A stretch of DNA of 64,000 nucleotides from Dicaeum eximium (Eukaryota; Chordata; Aves; Passeriformes; Dicaeidae). Position 1 is the stretch's first letter; each line of letters begins with the position of its first letter. The notes below the pieces were generated by a model. It did no database searches. It saw only the letters and a program-made list of their open reading frames with translations, and was not told the origin of the DNA. Location: assembly GCA_013396995.1 (NCBI GenBank), contig VWZP01004535.1:488493-552492 (forward strand). Reading direction: 5' to 3'. The position numbers and the translations under genes were made by a program. Shown here piece by piece: positions 44,146-55,890 of this stretch.

Positions 44146-47100
44146 ACTGCATTGGTGGTTTTTACTGGAAACCCAGCTGGCACTGGGTGTTTGGGGTTTG
44201 CAGCGTGATTCAGGTGCTTGTTGTGAGGAGCACAGCTGGAATCAGGGCTGCAAGCACAGACTGTCTCCATACCTGGCTCTGTCTGTGACTGTCACCCTAT
44301 GCCTCTCCAGCAGCTCATGATCAGGTATGGCAGCACCAAAATTTCCCTCCCTTGCCAGGACACACTCTCTGCCTGTTGCCTCAGGGCTGGGGTGAGGTCT
44401 CATGGTCATCTTTTCCAGCTGCCAGATCCCTTTGACTTGGCAGGAACTCTTCCTGTGATACCTGAAGCCCCAACAGGAGCTATAAAGGGCCTCATTCTTT
44501 CATTCAGCCTTGCAGGTTTCCTTTGAGGAAACACCCTGTGGAACAACCACAGCAGTTCCTTGTTGTCCCTCTTGACCAGAACACCTTGGGTGCTGTGCTG
44601 CTTCCAAAGCCCATGGGCTCTCCAGTGCTCATGGGGGGAGCTGGAGCATGTCCCAAACCTTTGGTGGGCCCTGGCCAAGGCTGGACACAAAAGGGCCTTT
44701 GTTCTGCTGGCCACCCTGCTCTGGGGCTGTTACTGCACAGCTCCCTTCCCTGATGGCAGGTACAGGTGAGGGGCATCAGGCATCCTGGGGGAAGGGATGG
44801 GGTCACAGCCAAAGGCAGGAAAAGCCCCCAGAGCCCAGGAACAAGGGGCAGAAGGAGCTCCAGGTGTGAGTCTGGGGGAGCTGCACCTATCACAGTCCTC
44901 ACTATTTGATTTCGGCTGATAAAAATAAGCCCAAGCAGGGCCCTGGCAGGGGGTTATTCCTCCAGCTGACTGGGGAGAGGTAAGAAAACAGCTTTGGGCT
45001 CGGTGCTGGGCAGGAAGTGGATGCTCTCAGCTTGGATTAACCTCCAGCACCAGCAGTGGGAGGGCAGGGGGTGCCAGGGCTGTTAATTACTCATCAGGGA
45101 AGCAAAGAGAGGTGAACAGGACCTGCCTGGGATTAACTGAGCCCAAAAGCCCCCCCAGCTTCACTCCCTCCCTCAGCTGCCTCCTGAGAGCAGAGAGCCA
45201 CAGACATCCCTGGGCTCTCCCTGGAGTGCTCAGTGGTCTTTCACCTGCTTTGAAAGGATTATATTAAATTCCCAACTGGATGCTGATCGTATTCCTGGTT
45301 TGGGCTGGTTTTTTGCTGCACAGACCACACCAGCCTGGGGCTGTCCAAACCCAACCCACCCCTCCATGTGCAGGAAAACGGGGAATATTACAGCTCATTC
45401 TAGGAAGGGAAAGAAGGGCTGGCTCTGCCTCGTTGCACAGTGCCCTGGATGGTGGGCAGGAATAGTTATAATATGATATATTAGAACAAAACTCCACCTC
45501 CTGTGCCCCCAAGACAGGGTGGGGGCAGGTGAACATTGACAAAGCAGCTGGATGCTCCCCATCCCACACAGCACCCAGGGCTCTGAGGTTCAGCAGAAGG
45601 AAAAAGAAGGTGATTCCTAAGGGAGGTGGGGAAAGGGGCAGCGCTGGCTGCTTTGTATTCTGCTACCAAAGGACAGAGGAAATTAGTTTTCTTTAAGCAA
45701 GCTTTAGAAGGACAGGAAACATCGTGGCTGTTTCAGGCTGCCCGCCTGTCCTTGGCTTACCCCGGCCAGCGGCGCTGGGATCAGGATGGAGACTGTGATG
45801 GAGAGTAGGGTGAGTATGGGGCCAGGGATGGAGCTGGGGAGGAAAATGAGGAAAAGGACAGGACCAGGAATGGGGTTGGGGATAAGATTGGTGCCAGGGA
45901 TGGGGCTGGGACTGGGCTCACCTGGGACAGGTGCTCGGCACTGGGGAATCACTGCCAAGTGATGCTGGCAGTGGGCAGAAGGACAGAGCACATCCCCAAG
46001 CCATGAGTGGAACATCCACAGGGATTCAGGTTTCCCAGGGCCATTATGGTCCTACCCCAGCAGTCAGACCCATCCTGGCACAGCAAACAGCCTTCATCTG
46101 CCCCATATCCCAGCCTGTTTGTACTGGAAATTTGTTTTATCATGGAGCCACTTGAAACTCTGCCCCTTCTGGGAGCCCTCCAGGTGAAAAGTCAGTAAAA
46201 CACAAAGGTGGTGTTACTCTTTTGTCTTCTTTTTCTAAAGGGTGGAGCAGGACCCTAGCAAAATCCTCTTGACACCCCCAGCCAAACAGGGGGGACCCCC
46301 CATTTCCAAGAGACTCCAGCCCAGCCTGCTGAAAATGTTGGAGCCAATTCAGGTCAATTAAAGTTGAGGTTTTTATTGAATTAAAGTGTGAAAGTAAACA
46401 CAGCCAGCCCGGTATTTGGGCTGTTATTTTTTTGATGTTAATTTTTTTCACCCCACTCATAAAAGTGATTTAGAAGGTGGTAGGGATTCCTGGGCTGGAG
46501 GAGACCTAGGAGATGGTTCTGGAGCTTGGAAAGGACATGGACACGTTTCTTACACCTGGGAAAGCGTCGGCAGCAGTTCGGACGTGAGCAATAAAAGTGC
46601 TTCTGGCAGCAGCAGCCAGGTAAAATCCAGGAAAATAGCTGGAAAGGATTCCTCATGGCAGGCACTGCCTTGTTTGGGGAGCCCAGGTTGTCTCCAAGAC
46701 TGCCTAAGCCTGGGAAGGAGGTGGCTTTTGAGCTCCAACTGGGATCAAACCCCAGAATTTGCTCTGGTCAGCACAATAACTCACACTGGTAGAGTCCACT
46801 GGGTAAAAAAAATTAATTAAAACAGGTCCCACGTGGGCAATGTCCCACCAGCCCAGGGATCACAAAGGCCAGAGCAGAGGAAGAGCCCAGTGGGGCCTGG
46901 ACCTTCTCCCCATTTTTAATGCCTCTGCAAGATTTTCTTTCCAAAAAGCTCCCAGTTGTGGCTGGCTGTGCAAGCCGAGTATTTTTAGCAAGTATTCATG
47001 CGAAACAGCTCAGGATCATAATTTGCAATGTAAAGTTAGAGGCTTCCACAAAAACTCAGAGTAAGCAGATTTGGGTCAGCAGGACTTTGTGCTGATTTTG

Positions 47101-48049
47101 CTGAAAGGAACCATCCAGCCAGGTCCAGGGGAGGTACATGGGGCTGGAGCTGGTCACTGAGTTCTCGGGGTAATAAACTCCCACTGTGCCCACAGGACCA
47201 AGACTTGAAATCCTTCCATGGACTGTGACTCTGCAAAGTCACAGAAAAATGTTTCACATGCAAATAGTCACATCCAGCATTAAAATTAAAATAGAATTAA
47301 AACTGTGGCAACCAAGAAAAAAAACCCCAATACCACATGGGTGCTGTTCTCTAAATGGCTTTTTCCAGTTACATACATTCTGCTTTTACCAGCTGTAATG
47401 GGCTAAAAAAAGTCCTACAGAATCATAAATGTTAATAAATACAGTACAAGCACAGGGCTTTTTTTTCTCCCCATTTTGCTGCCATTCTTTGGGGTTCATA
47501 TTCTTTAAGCTCTTTTCTGTACCACAAATACAAGCTGCTTTCATCCCCCCCCCCTTCCCCTTGTGTGAGAAACACCTCTGCAATCCCTAAGATTCTTGCT
47601 TTGGGACTTACTTGGTCCTCACACCAATACCAAACAAATCCTGCAGCTATTAAAAAATAAGTGCTCAACCCACTTAATAATTATTTTTACTGTGTTTTGA
47701 ATACACAAAACATTAGGGCACCATGCAGCCTTGTCCCTGTAGGCATTTCTAATGTACACTTATGGGTATTTTCAGGCAGCAGTAGTACTTTTAACATTTT
47801 CATGAGGAAAAAGTCAAAACCAGGGAATGGCACAGCTCATCAGCACCAGCTCCTGATGAATGGGTTTGTTCTGCCTTCCCCCAGAGCCAAGGTGTAAGCA
47901 CTGAGCTCATCCCAGGCCAGAACACAACACAGAGGTCAAAACCCTTTGGAAGAGAGAGATCCTTTTACCTGGGCTGATTTCCCAAAGTGTGTTACTCTGA
48001 GCTTATGCTGGGTGGAAGGACGTGGACTGACGACGTGAGCAGCTCCGAT
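44146..48049. other. Intergenic region between converging LRRK1 and CHSY1
   Basis: About 3.9 kb with no ORF that resembles a known protein and no splice-consistent exon set. It contains degenerate G-rich repeats (listed separately), a 10 C run at 47545-47554, and a plus-strand AATAAA near 47433 that could serve as a weak distal signal. Confidence 0.75.
45821..45913. repeat. Degenerate G-rich repeat cluster
   Basis: Three related cores at 45821-45840, 45861-45882 and 45891-45913 follow ccagg(g/a)atggggctgggga. Flanking DNA from 45783 has looser versions. It is a decayed minisatellite with runs of three to four G that could form a quadruplex. Confidence 0.65.
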
Positions 48050-48065
48050 TGCAAATAAAAAAATC

Positions 48066-48071
48066 TTTATT
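48066..48071 (-). terminator. CHSY1: CHSY1 distal poly(A) signal
   Basis: TTTATT on the plus strand is AATAAA on the minus strand. It is followed on the minus strand by U-rich sequence and is the last canonical signal before the sequence becomes mixed, so it is the likeliest end of CHSY1. Confidence 0.7.
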
Positions 48072-48573
48072 GCATCTTAGAAGCAAGTCTTAAAAAAAAA
48101 AAAAAAGATGAAAGAAAGGAAAAAAAAAGACAGAAGGAAAAGAAAAATTTTCCATGCACCTACATCCTTGGGACTGTCACCAGAAAATGATGAACACTGT
48201 AAGACACAGACTCTATGCTAGCTGCAGTTCATACTCCATACACGTGTAAACAATGGTTATTTCTTCTACTGGAATAGCAATTGCACTGTAAGATCCCTTC
48301 AAATGTGGCAACAACCACCTAAGCCTTGGGTTTTCTCCATTCCTTCACTTGCCTCCACTTCCTCAAGAGTAGGTGAAGTGGAACTGAGGGCAATGGGATG
48401 AAATGGGGCTGGAGGATACAATAGAAAAATATATTGTTTGCTGGTTTTTATTTTTTGTTTCTGCTGAGCAGGATATTTACAGGTACATAGGTCCCAAGAG
48501 ATCATCTGCTTCAATGACAATGTCCAGTCACTAAGTCTCAGTGTACAGGGTTCCCTATCTGGCTTTAAGGCAC

Positions 48574-48579
48574 TTTATT
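48574..48579 (-). terminator. CHSY1: CHSY1 possible proximal poly(A) signal
   Basis: A second AATAAA on the minus strand (TTTATT on plus, within cactttattttg) lies 1.33 kb after the stop. A further hexamer lies near 48447. Use of either would give a shorter 3'UTR. Confidence 0.4.
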
Positions 48580-48841
48580 TTGTGTATTTTCTCTTACCTT
48601 GCTAGGTGTTAACTCATAGGGATCACACTTTCCTCGTATTCAGCCTCTTCATCCCCAGTTCCTCTTAGAATACCAAAAAAATTCCTTAACTCACTGAAGT
48701 AATTCCAAAAATGTTAAAGAAATTTGGGGGGGAAAAAAAGAAGATTCATGAAAAAATATTTTAGAAAGTAATCTTTGGAGATCATTTACTGTAAGTATGA
48801 TGTACACTACCTTATCAGTGAGAAGATGCAATACATTCCTA

Positions 48842-48883
48842 ATATATATATATATATTTACACACGCATATATATATATATAA
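48842..48883. repeat. TA/CA microsatellite in CHSY1 3'UTR
   Basis: Two (TA)n runs are separated by ttacacacgca. Together they are nearly self-complementary, so the transcript could fold here, and length polymorphism is likely. Confidence 0.9.
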
Positions 48884-49908
48884 AATATTAAAATGACTAA
48901 CAGATATTCAAGGAAAGGTCAAGAACCTAAAACAATGGATATTAAATAAATTAACGGTCTAGCAGATACAGGAAAAAAAAATAAAATCCCAAAACAAAAC
49001 TAGCAAACAAATGTAATAATTGTTCCCATTAACATCACGTGACCGACTGAAGGAAATGGCTGCGATCGGGCGCGGGACGCTCGGTGCTGAGGAGTTCTCC
49101 AAGTTCTCCTCAGGGATCTTGGACTGTTCCTTGTGTGCTGTCGTTTGGCTGCCAGAGATTCCCATTTCCCAGCCCCTTCCCCTCAGCATTTCCTTGGACA
49201 AAACACAGAACCCACCACGGATTCCCCAAACTTTCCATCCCTCTACGGAGCAAACACCAAACACAACAATTTCTACGCGGACTAATTGATCAGGGCTTGT
49301 GCTTCATTCCTTCCCTCGCCTGCCCATAGTAGGTGGAGGTGTATTTTTAAACTGAAATAATCAGCTATCAGGGAAAAACAACCCTCCTGGGATTACCTCC
49401 CTTTCTCATCGCCACAGCGACTCGGATTTTCTAGCGCAATTTGAAAATTAATGGCTAATCCTGAACCAAAGGAGCAGAATCTTTGCACGGCAGCAGTCAC
49501 ACCAAAAACATTGAGACACAGCGTTTTGTCACTTGGCTTTGCACGCTCAGGTCCACATTTACAGAATCCCAGCCATGAAGACGGCAATGGAAACGGTAGG
49601 AAACAATCTTTTGTTCATAAGGAAATCCTAATTCAAGTCAGATTTCTGCTGATCAGATAACTCCTAAACTTGTTTTGTTTTGTTTTGTTTGAAGGCAAAT
49701 ATTGATCACAGTTTTGTTCAAAACCAAAAACACAAGAACAAAAAAACCCAAGGGCCTTGTTCTTCTCAAAATGAGCGCTTTGTAAGAAAACAACGATGAT
49801 TTCTAAAATATATCCTGTGTGGTCTTTTAAAAGTGAATTATCAAAAAACATTTTCCCAAAAATAAATTAGATAATTAAAAAAAAAGTCTTTTCCAGCATA
49901 GCTGGACA

Positions 49909-51501
49909 TTAGGCTGTCCTCACTGAGCCATTAGTATTGCTGCTTTTCCCAAAATTTGGGTCGTTCTTTTCAAACCATATTTCAGCCAGCTGTTGTGTGG
50001 ACCCATAAGTTGAAGCTTTGGACCCCAAGCACATTTTATATTGTTTTGGATCAAGATTAGGGTCACAAAAAACAGGGTGATGCACATGGACTACTCCAAT
50101 TTCTTGGCTTCTGAAAGTTTTTAAGCCAGCTTGAATGACTTTGTTAAATAGATCTACGTCTTCAAGGCCCCAGCCTTGGATGGAGACATCAAAGCCACCC
50201 GCTCGAAGAAGGTCACCTTTGTAAATACAGGTGATACCAAAGCCATAGTTCCTCCAGAAACCTGTTTTCTGAGTGAAGGCAAAATGATTGTCACTAGGAA
50301 CCTTTCCACTATAAACAATCTTTGGATCATACTGGCTAAAAATGATGGGAAAATATACTTGCTGACCCAAAACCGTATTGGCTCTACACCGCTGGAGGAA
50401 TTCTGTGGTAAACACTAAGTCAACATCACAGAAGAAAAGTAAAGACTCGTTCTGGAACTGAGAAGATCCGACTTCCAGAGCCAGTGCCCTTGAGAACTCC
50501 CCCGACACCGGCAGAACCTGCATGTCAGCCTTGGGGTACTTGGAGCGGTAATCTCTCATCAGCTCGATCTGCTTCGCTTTGTCGGGGTTGGAGTTGGAAT
50601 TGAAAAGCAGGACAACCAGCTTGACGTTCTGGTTTGGGATGAGGCACGTCTTTTCAAAATTCCCCATGAACCTTGCAAACATGTCAAACCGTCCGGAGAG
50701 AGGCATCAGGATGTTGATCTTCTTGTCTTTGAGCTCCTTCCTTTCTGCTTTGGACCTGCTCAGCTGGAAGGGGACAAACATCTTCAGCGAGTTGGAGAGG
50801 AAGGACAAGGACCCAGAATCCTGGTTGATTTTGCTGGCCAGCTCCTTGGCGTCCATCTCTTCGTGCTCCATGAACTGGATCTTGCTGAAGGTCTGCTGCA
50901 GGTACGCGTGCCTCCTCACGGGGACCGTCATCTTCTTCCCCTTGTGCTTCTTGTAGAGAAGCAGCAGGTCCAGCACGTACTCTGCCCCGTACATGGGGTT
51001 CACCCTGCGGTATCCATACTGGATTTCCTTGAAATCGATGATTCTCCCCCGCGTCTTGGCGTTGGCGTTGATCATTTCCATGACCTGCATAACGATGTCA
51101 TCCAACGCCTCGCGCTGCGACGAGTCCATCCCTCTCCGAGGCGGCTGCCCGTCGGCACCCGAATATAAATATTTCCCTGTCAGGAACTCCCACTCCAGTA
51201 TCTCCTCCCGGCGGCGGGGCTGGAAGCGCATGAAGGAGGGCGGCATCCCCAGCTGCAGGTCCTCCTTGTGGATTTCGGTGTTGCTGTACTTGCTCATGAG
51301 CACGATCTCGCGGTGCAGCTGCACGGTGCGGTGGCGCAGCTCGGCGATCTTGCGGCTCAGCATGTAGCTGTGCAGCCTGTACTGGTACGGGGGGTTCTTG
51401 TTGGGGTGCAGAGTTATGGCTCGGTGTATTTTGCTGTTCCTCAGGTCTCGGATGTAGCCTTTTTTGTTCTTCTCGTAATTCTCATAGAACAGCTGCTGCA
51501 T
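49909..51501 (-). CDS. CHSY1: CHSY1, chondroitin sulfate synthase 1, last coding exon
   Basis: CHSY1 is a type II Golgi membrane protein that, with CHPF or CHSY3, adds alternating GlcA and GalNAc to build chondroitin chains. This exon gives 530 residues up to stop TAA at 49909-49911, the C-terminal two-thirds of a protein of about 800. It starts at an acceptor, ctctctcctag, whose first codon happens to be ATG (MQQLFYENYE); this is an internal Met, not the start. Visible are RMHDYMLS-like helix sequence around LHSYMLSRKIAELRHR, then the CHGN-type GalNAc-transferase domain with the metal-binding DVD (residues 359-361, 50419-50427) and the acceptor/catalytic motif GWGLEDVD (about 50149-50172). 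It ends NGSVRTA. The N-terminal membrane anchor and GT31-type GlcA-transferase domain are encoded upstream, beyond position 64000. Confidence 0.98.
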   Translation of the reverse strand: MQQLFYENYEKNKKGYIRDLRNSKIHRAITLHPNKNPPYQYRLHSYMLSRKIAELRHRTVQLHREIVLMSKYSNTEIHKEDLQLGMPPSFMRFQPRRREEILEWEFLTGKYLYSGADGQPPRRGMDSSQREALDDIVMQVMEMINANAKTRGRIIDFKEIQYGYRRVNPMYGAEYVLDLLLLYKKHKGKKMTVPVRRHAYLQQTFSKIQFMEHEEMDAKELASKINQDSGSLSFLSNSLKMFVPFQLSRSKAERKELKDKKINILMPLSGRFDMFARFMGNFEKTCLIPNQNVKLVVLLFNSNSNPDKAKQIELMRDYRSKYPKADMQVLPVSGEFSRALALEVGSSQFQNESLLFFCDVDLVFTTEFLQRCRANTVLGQQVYFPIIFSQYDPKIVYSGKVPSDNHFAFTQKTGFWRNYGFGITCIYKGDLLRAGGFDVSIQGWGLEDVDLFNKVIQAGLKTFRSQEIGVVHVHHPVFCDPNLDPKQYKMCLGSKASTYGSTQQLAEIWFEKNDPNFGKSSNTNGSVRTA

Positions 51502-54500
51502 CTAGGAGAGAGAGGGAGGAGAAGTCAGTGCTGACCCTGTGAAAGTTTGCCCACGCAACCCCGCTGGGAGAGAATTCCCCTCGCTCACAGGGCCAGAAGG
51601 CTTTCTGAATAAGCTGTTCTTGGGTTTAGGCACAGGTTGTAGCAATACCAGCTGCTATTCAAGGAAATTAAGAGGATTATTCATTGTGAACGGGTGAAAG
51701 AAACATCTATCATGGATTTGGGATTACTACAGCCCATTCTAGCAATATCACCAGCGGCCAAACAATTCTGCACTAAGTCGATCGTAAGCTCATTTCTTCA
51801 CAACAACACACCATCACCAGGAAAATAACACCATGAAGTGTTCACTACAAAACTCTCATTATTCATTTGTTTCCCATTGTTTTAATATTAATAATAAAGA
51901 AGAATAAAAAGAGATGCCGTGTACATACTAAGCAGCTCTGACAACACCTTTTCCATTATATCCAAATGCCATTTAGGCATTAAAAATCCAGGTTTAGGCA
52001 TTAAAAATGCAGATTGCTGAATGTTCTAGTCAAGATGCCAAATATGCTACCTCAAGTGCTGCAATGCAAAGCTACAGCTGTCATTTTAAAATGTCAAGGG
52101 ACAGTAAAGTGCACCTGAGATTCCCAGAGTTCCAGAAGTCAGGTAATACAGGATGCATGTGTACACCAGAATAAAAACATCCTTAACGTGGCATTTGCTA
52201 TTTCAAAACAAGAAGACAGCGAGATTAGATAGTGAGATTAGATTCACAAGTTTTAGGAAGGGAGACAAACCAGCTCTAGAGTCCTCAGTAGCTCAGGCAG
52301 TAGCTGATATAATGAAAGACAAACCAGGATGACAATGTGAAAAATAAACTGATACTAAAAGCTTGAAACCATAGGTATATACCACCTTAGATAATGGAAA
52401 TTTAAAAAGACCACGGGCAGATTCTATGTCACAGCACAAAAGTCATCAACCTGCCAGAGCTGACACAGCACCCTCATTCAATATGGGATCCAATCTCTGT
52501 TATTGGCAGTGGAATCTGCCACAGGAAACACAGCAATATTTACACAGCTTGTGTAAAAGGGCTGTACAGGTCAGCAAAGAGCCAAACTCAAAGAAAGAAC
52601 CAGGGAGAATGTCTCAAATATGACGGCAATCAGACAGAGCACTAAGAAGAAAATCACCAGCACAGACTCCTTCCTTTTACCAGCTGCTCAGAGCAGCACA
52701 AGTCCTGTTTTATTAGGCCTTCGGTTGCATTTTTCCCATTATTGTGGACAGACACTGAATCTCAGGGATAAACTTACACCTGGATTTAATTGCTGCTATC
52801 TTAACAAGCTGGCTGTGCATGCTGAAACCTGACATTCGGTGCATCACCGCCGACAGCACGGAGCAAGCTGAGCCTACCGGGAGCACGGATTTTAATCTGA
52901 GCAAACGTAAATCACTGCAAAGCAGGGAGGGAGGGATTTCAGCCGCACTGAGAAAGAAAGGACATTTATTTTGTGGGTCACCACCAGTCCCCCACCCCCT
53001 TCTCCTTCAAGTTCACCTTCTTCCCGCTCTCCCCAAGTGATCCCTGCTGCGTGCACGCTGTCTGGGAGCAGTCCAGGCCAGAGGATGGATGGATCTGCAC
53101 AGCAAGGCAGCCAAAGCAGAACATCTTGGCCATGGCCCCTTGGCAGGCCTCAGATGAGCTGCCTGTCGAGATGTACAATATCCCTTTAGAAGCTGTGCAA
53201 GATTTAAAAGAGCGCTACGGGCAGAGGTTAGCTGGTCTAATCCCACGTCCAGCAGAGTTACCCAAACTGAATGAACCTCACACTTCCCCAAGAAACACAT
53301 TTTTTTCTACTCACCCAAAAAGACTGTTCTTCATTTGTATCCCTGTATTGTTTCCTCTACTAATAATGCTTTATTTTTTTGGTGGCTTTGAACCTTGCTG
53401 TTGCTGTGAAGGGCTCCAGGAGACCTTAAATCACACCCACTTAGGGTCAGTCCTGTGAGTCCATTTATTGCAGTGGAGAGCTCTCATGGGAAGAACAGGA
53501 TCAGTCCAACACTGCAGGACCCTCTTGTTTTACTGACAACACTGATCTATCCTCTAACACTATGCAGATGTAGAACCAGAAGTATGAAATGCATATGGTA
53601 ACCAATTTCACTGACATTTTAACAACAACTATAGGCAGAAGCTTTTCCAGTACTGTGACATCAGATAAAAATTCTTAAATCACATCATTAGGCCGCCATT
53701 ATTTAAAGAAAAATTGACAACAGGATTTAATTTCAAGTTTTGTTTTGAATTTATAAGACAACAAAATCAAGACCATGCAAGCCTGAATGCATTTACTCCA
53801 AAATTGCTACCTAGGGCATTCTGAAGAGGAAACCATGACAAGCAGAAAAGCTTTCAGATTACACAACGAAGTTTTAATAGAATACTGATGGATAGGAAAA
53901 TGTTATGAAACTTCCCAATGGAAGTAAAGACAGGAACCCCTAGCAAATGGCACAAATTAAAATTAAGAAGCATATTTTAAAGCTCTGGCTTGCCACTCAG
54001 GAGTAACCTCTTAGGTAGACCAGTTACCTTCTAATACTCCTTCCTGCCCCTTCCCAAAACTATCTTGCTTCAAAAACTGAAAATAAAACATATCTCAGCA
54101 AGCCTTTACTGGGGCTTCAACACAAAGTCATTTACAACTGAAACATCTATCAACAGCCACCTTGCTCCAGCCAAAAAGGTGACAACTGCCCGAGCCCTGC
54201 GGTGCAGCTAATGAGAAGCACCCCAGTAGCCAGGCTCTTATTTAATCCTATTTTTCAGGAGAATGCCTTGCAAGGCTGCCACGTTCAATGTTTCTCCTAT
54301 GAAGTCTCCCCCTCTCCTACTCCAGCATCCCCCCTGTCCCTGGCACTCAGCAGGCTCCAGCAGCCATGGGGTGTGCCAGGATCCCACAGCTCCGGGGAGC
54401 CAAGGGACACCCCACACGGGCAGGAAACACAAAGGAGGGTATTGGAAGGGGTTAAGCCAGTCCCTACAGAGAGTACAAGGAGTTACAAACTATTTTTCCA

Positions 54501-55862
54501 CACTGACACCAAGGGCTGTACACAGAGCCCAAGTGGCCAGTGGCCAACAGAGCAGTTTAACCCTTCTCGGGCCGGTGGACACCTGACCCAGGGCACAGCA
54601 GGGCGGCGAGGCCCAAGGGCTTTGTCCCAGAAACCAGCCCCACATGGATGGTGTTTGCTCACCCACACCTACAAACCTGAACGAAATGAGCTCCCTCCAC
54701 GCTGTTTGACAGCTCCACCAACACTGATTTGCTGAAATCATTAAGGCCCCCCAGCACTGGGTTCAATCACTATCAGAGGCAATGCCCAACTATCACAAAT
54801 CATTGCTAATATAATTTCTTACCATATTTGGGTCCAAAACACAATGCTAAATATCACCAGTTAGCACACACTGGGTTTCGACTCCACACAACACTGGAAA
54901 GCCATAAGGAAGATACAAAATCGTAATTAACTCTTGTGTACATCCTCAATAGGTGGGTGGAAGAAGGCCATAGAGAAAGGAATACCTGTGATTTATTTGC
55001 TCCTCCCAGTCCCTAAGCACACACGTGGGGAGTGACACGAGCCCAGGACGTGCAGGTCTCCCACAGACATTACCTGCCAATCACCCCTGCCTGTTACCAG
55101 AGCCTTGAGAGCTGAACTCTTAAAACTCTTCTTCTAGCGAAACAGGTTTCTCTATTTTTCTTTTTACAAAAAAAGAACTTTTCACGGATATTAATTTTGC
55201 AATGATTATATTCTAAGCATGCTTTATTCTAGTGCAGAGCACTGAGAGCATAGGGATACAAAGAAGAGCTACTCTTTATTGACCACTATTTACTCTAGAC
55301 CTGTTGAAGCCTTAAAAACCCTAATGTTCCCCAAACCATTAGAGACTGAATGTTTAAACTGTGGTACAGCTGTTGTGGGCACTGCTGGCTCATGTCCAAA
55401 AGACCAACTGAAAGGAGAGAGTGTTATGTTCTTCGTTTCAAATGAAGAACTCTTTTGCAGGCCAAAAAAAAGTGTACTGGAGAAAATGGACTTTAAAAAT
55501 AAGACCAGTTTATGCAGAAACTGGCCTGCAGCCACGGATTAGCCCCTGAGGGCTTTCTCTCACAGCTCCAAATTGTGCTACCAGAGCCCAGAAAACACAG
55601 CCCCACAAGTCTCACGAAAAGCAACCATGGATAAGACATGTTGTATGGCAGGTTTGGAAATGCCCAAGATGGGCTTTAAACACAAAGCCCAGCTAATTAA
55701 AAGCCTAAATGATGATTAATGTCATGCAGTTCAGAGCACCTCTGTGAGGAGGAGATGAGGATGTGGGTCCCAGTGTGGAGCTGTTCCCCTTCAGCAGCAA
55801 TGCAGGTGCTGGGACAGCCCCTGCCCTGCCCCACAGCTCTGCAGCCAAACCCAGGCAGGATG

Positions 55863-55890
55863 CTCATGTCCATCTCCTCATGTCCATCTC
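55863..55890. repeat. Perfect 14 bp tandem duplication
   Basis: ctcatgtccatctc occurs twice without a gap. It is a recent-looking slippage duplication in the CHSY1 intron. Confidence 0.9.

Larger units (their letters stand above)
48050..49908 (-). other. CHSY1: CHSY1 3' untranslated region
   Basis: The stretch between the CHSY1 stop and the distal AATAAA is about 1.85 kb, a size in line with mammalian CHSY1. It is A/T-rich and contains TA microsatellites, A/T homopolymer runs and a second poly(A) hexamer. Its 3' limit is inferred from the distal signal. Confidence 0.75.

Noticed and set aside
51495..51501. ATG at the start of the CHSY1 exon as a translation start
   Set aside because: It directly follows a strong polypyrimidine-AG acceptor, and the family has about 270 residues before this point, so it is an internal methionine.
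52973..53458. A 161-codon frame with a hydrophobic segment near its end (FICIPVLFPLLIMLYF)
   Set aside because: A few frames this long are expected by chance in 64 kb. There is no recognisable domain, and the sequence lies in the CHSY1 intron.
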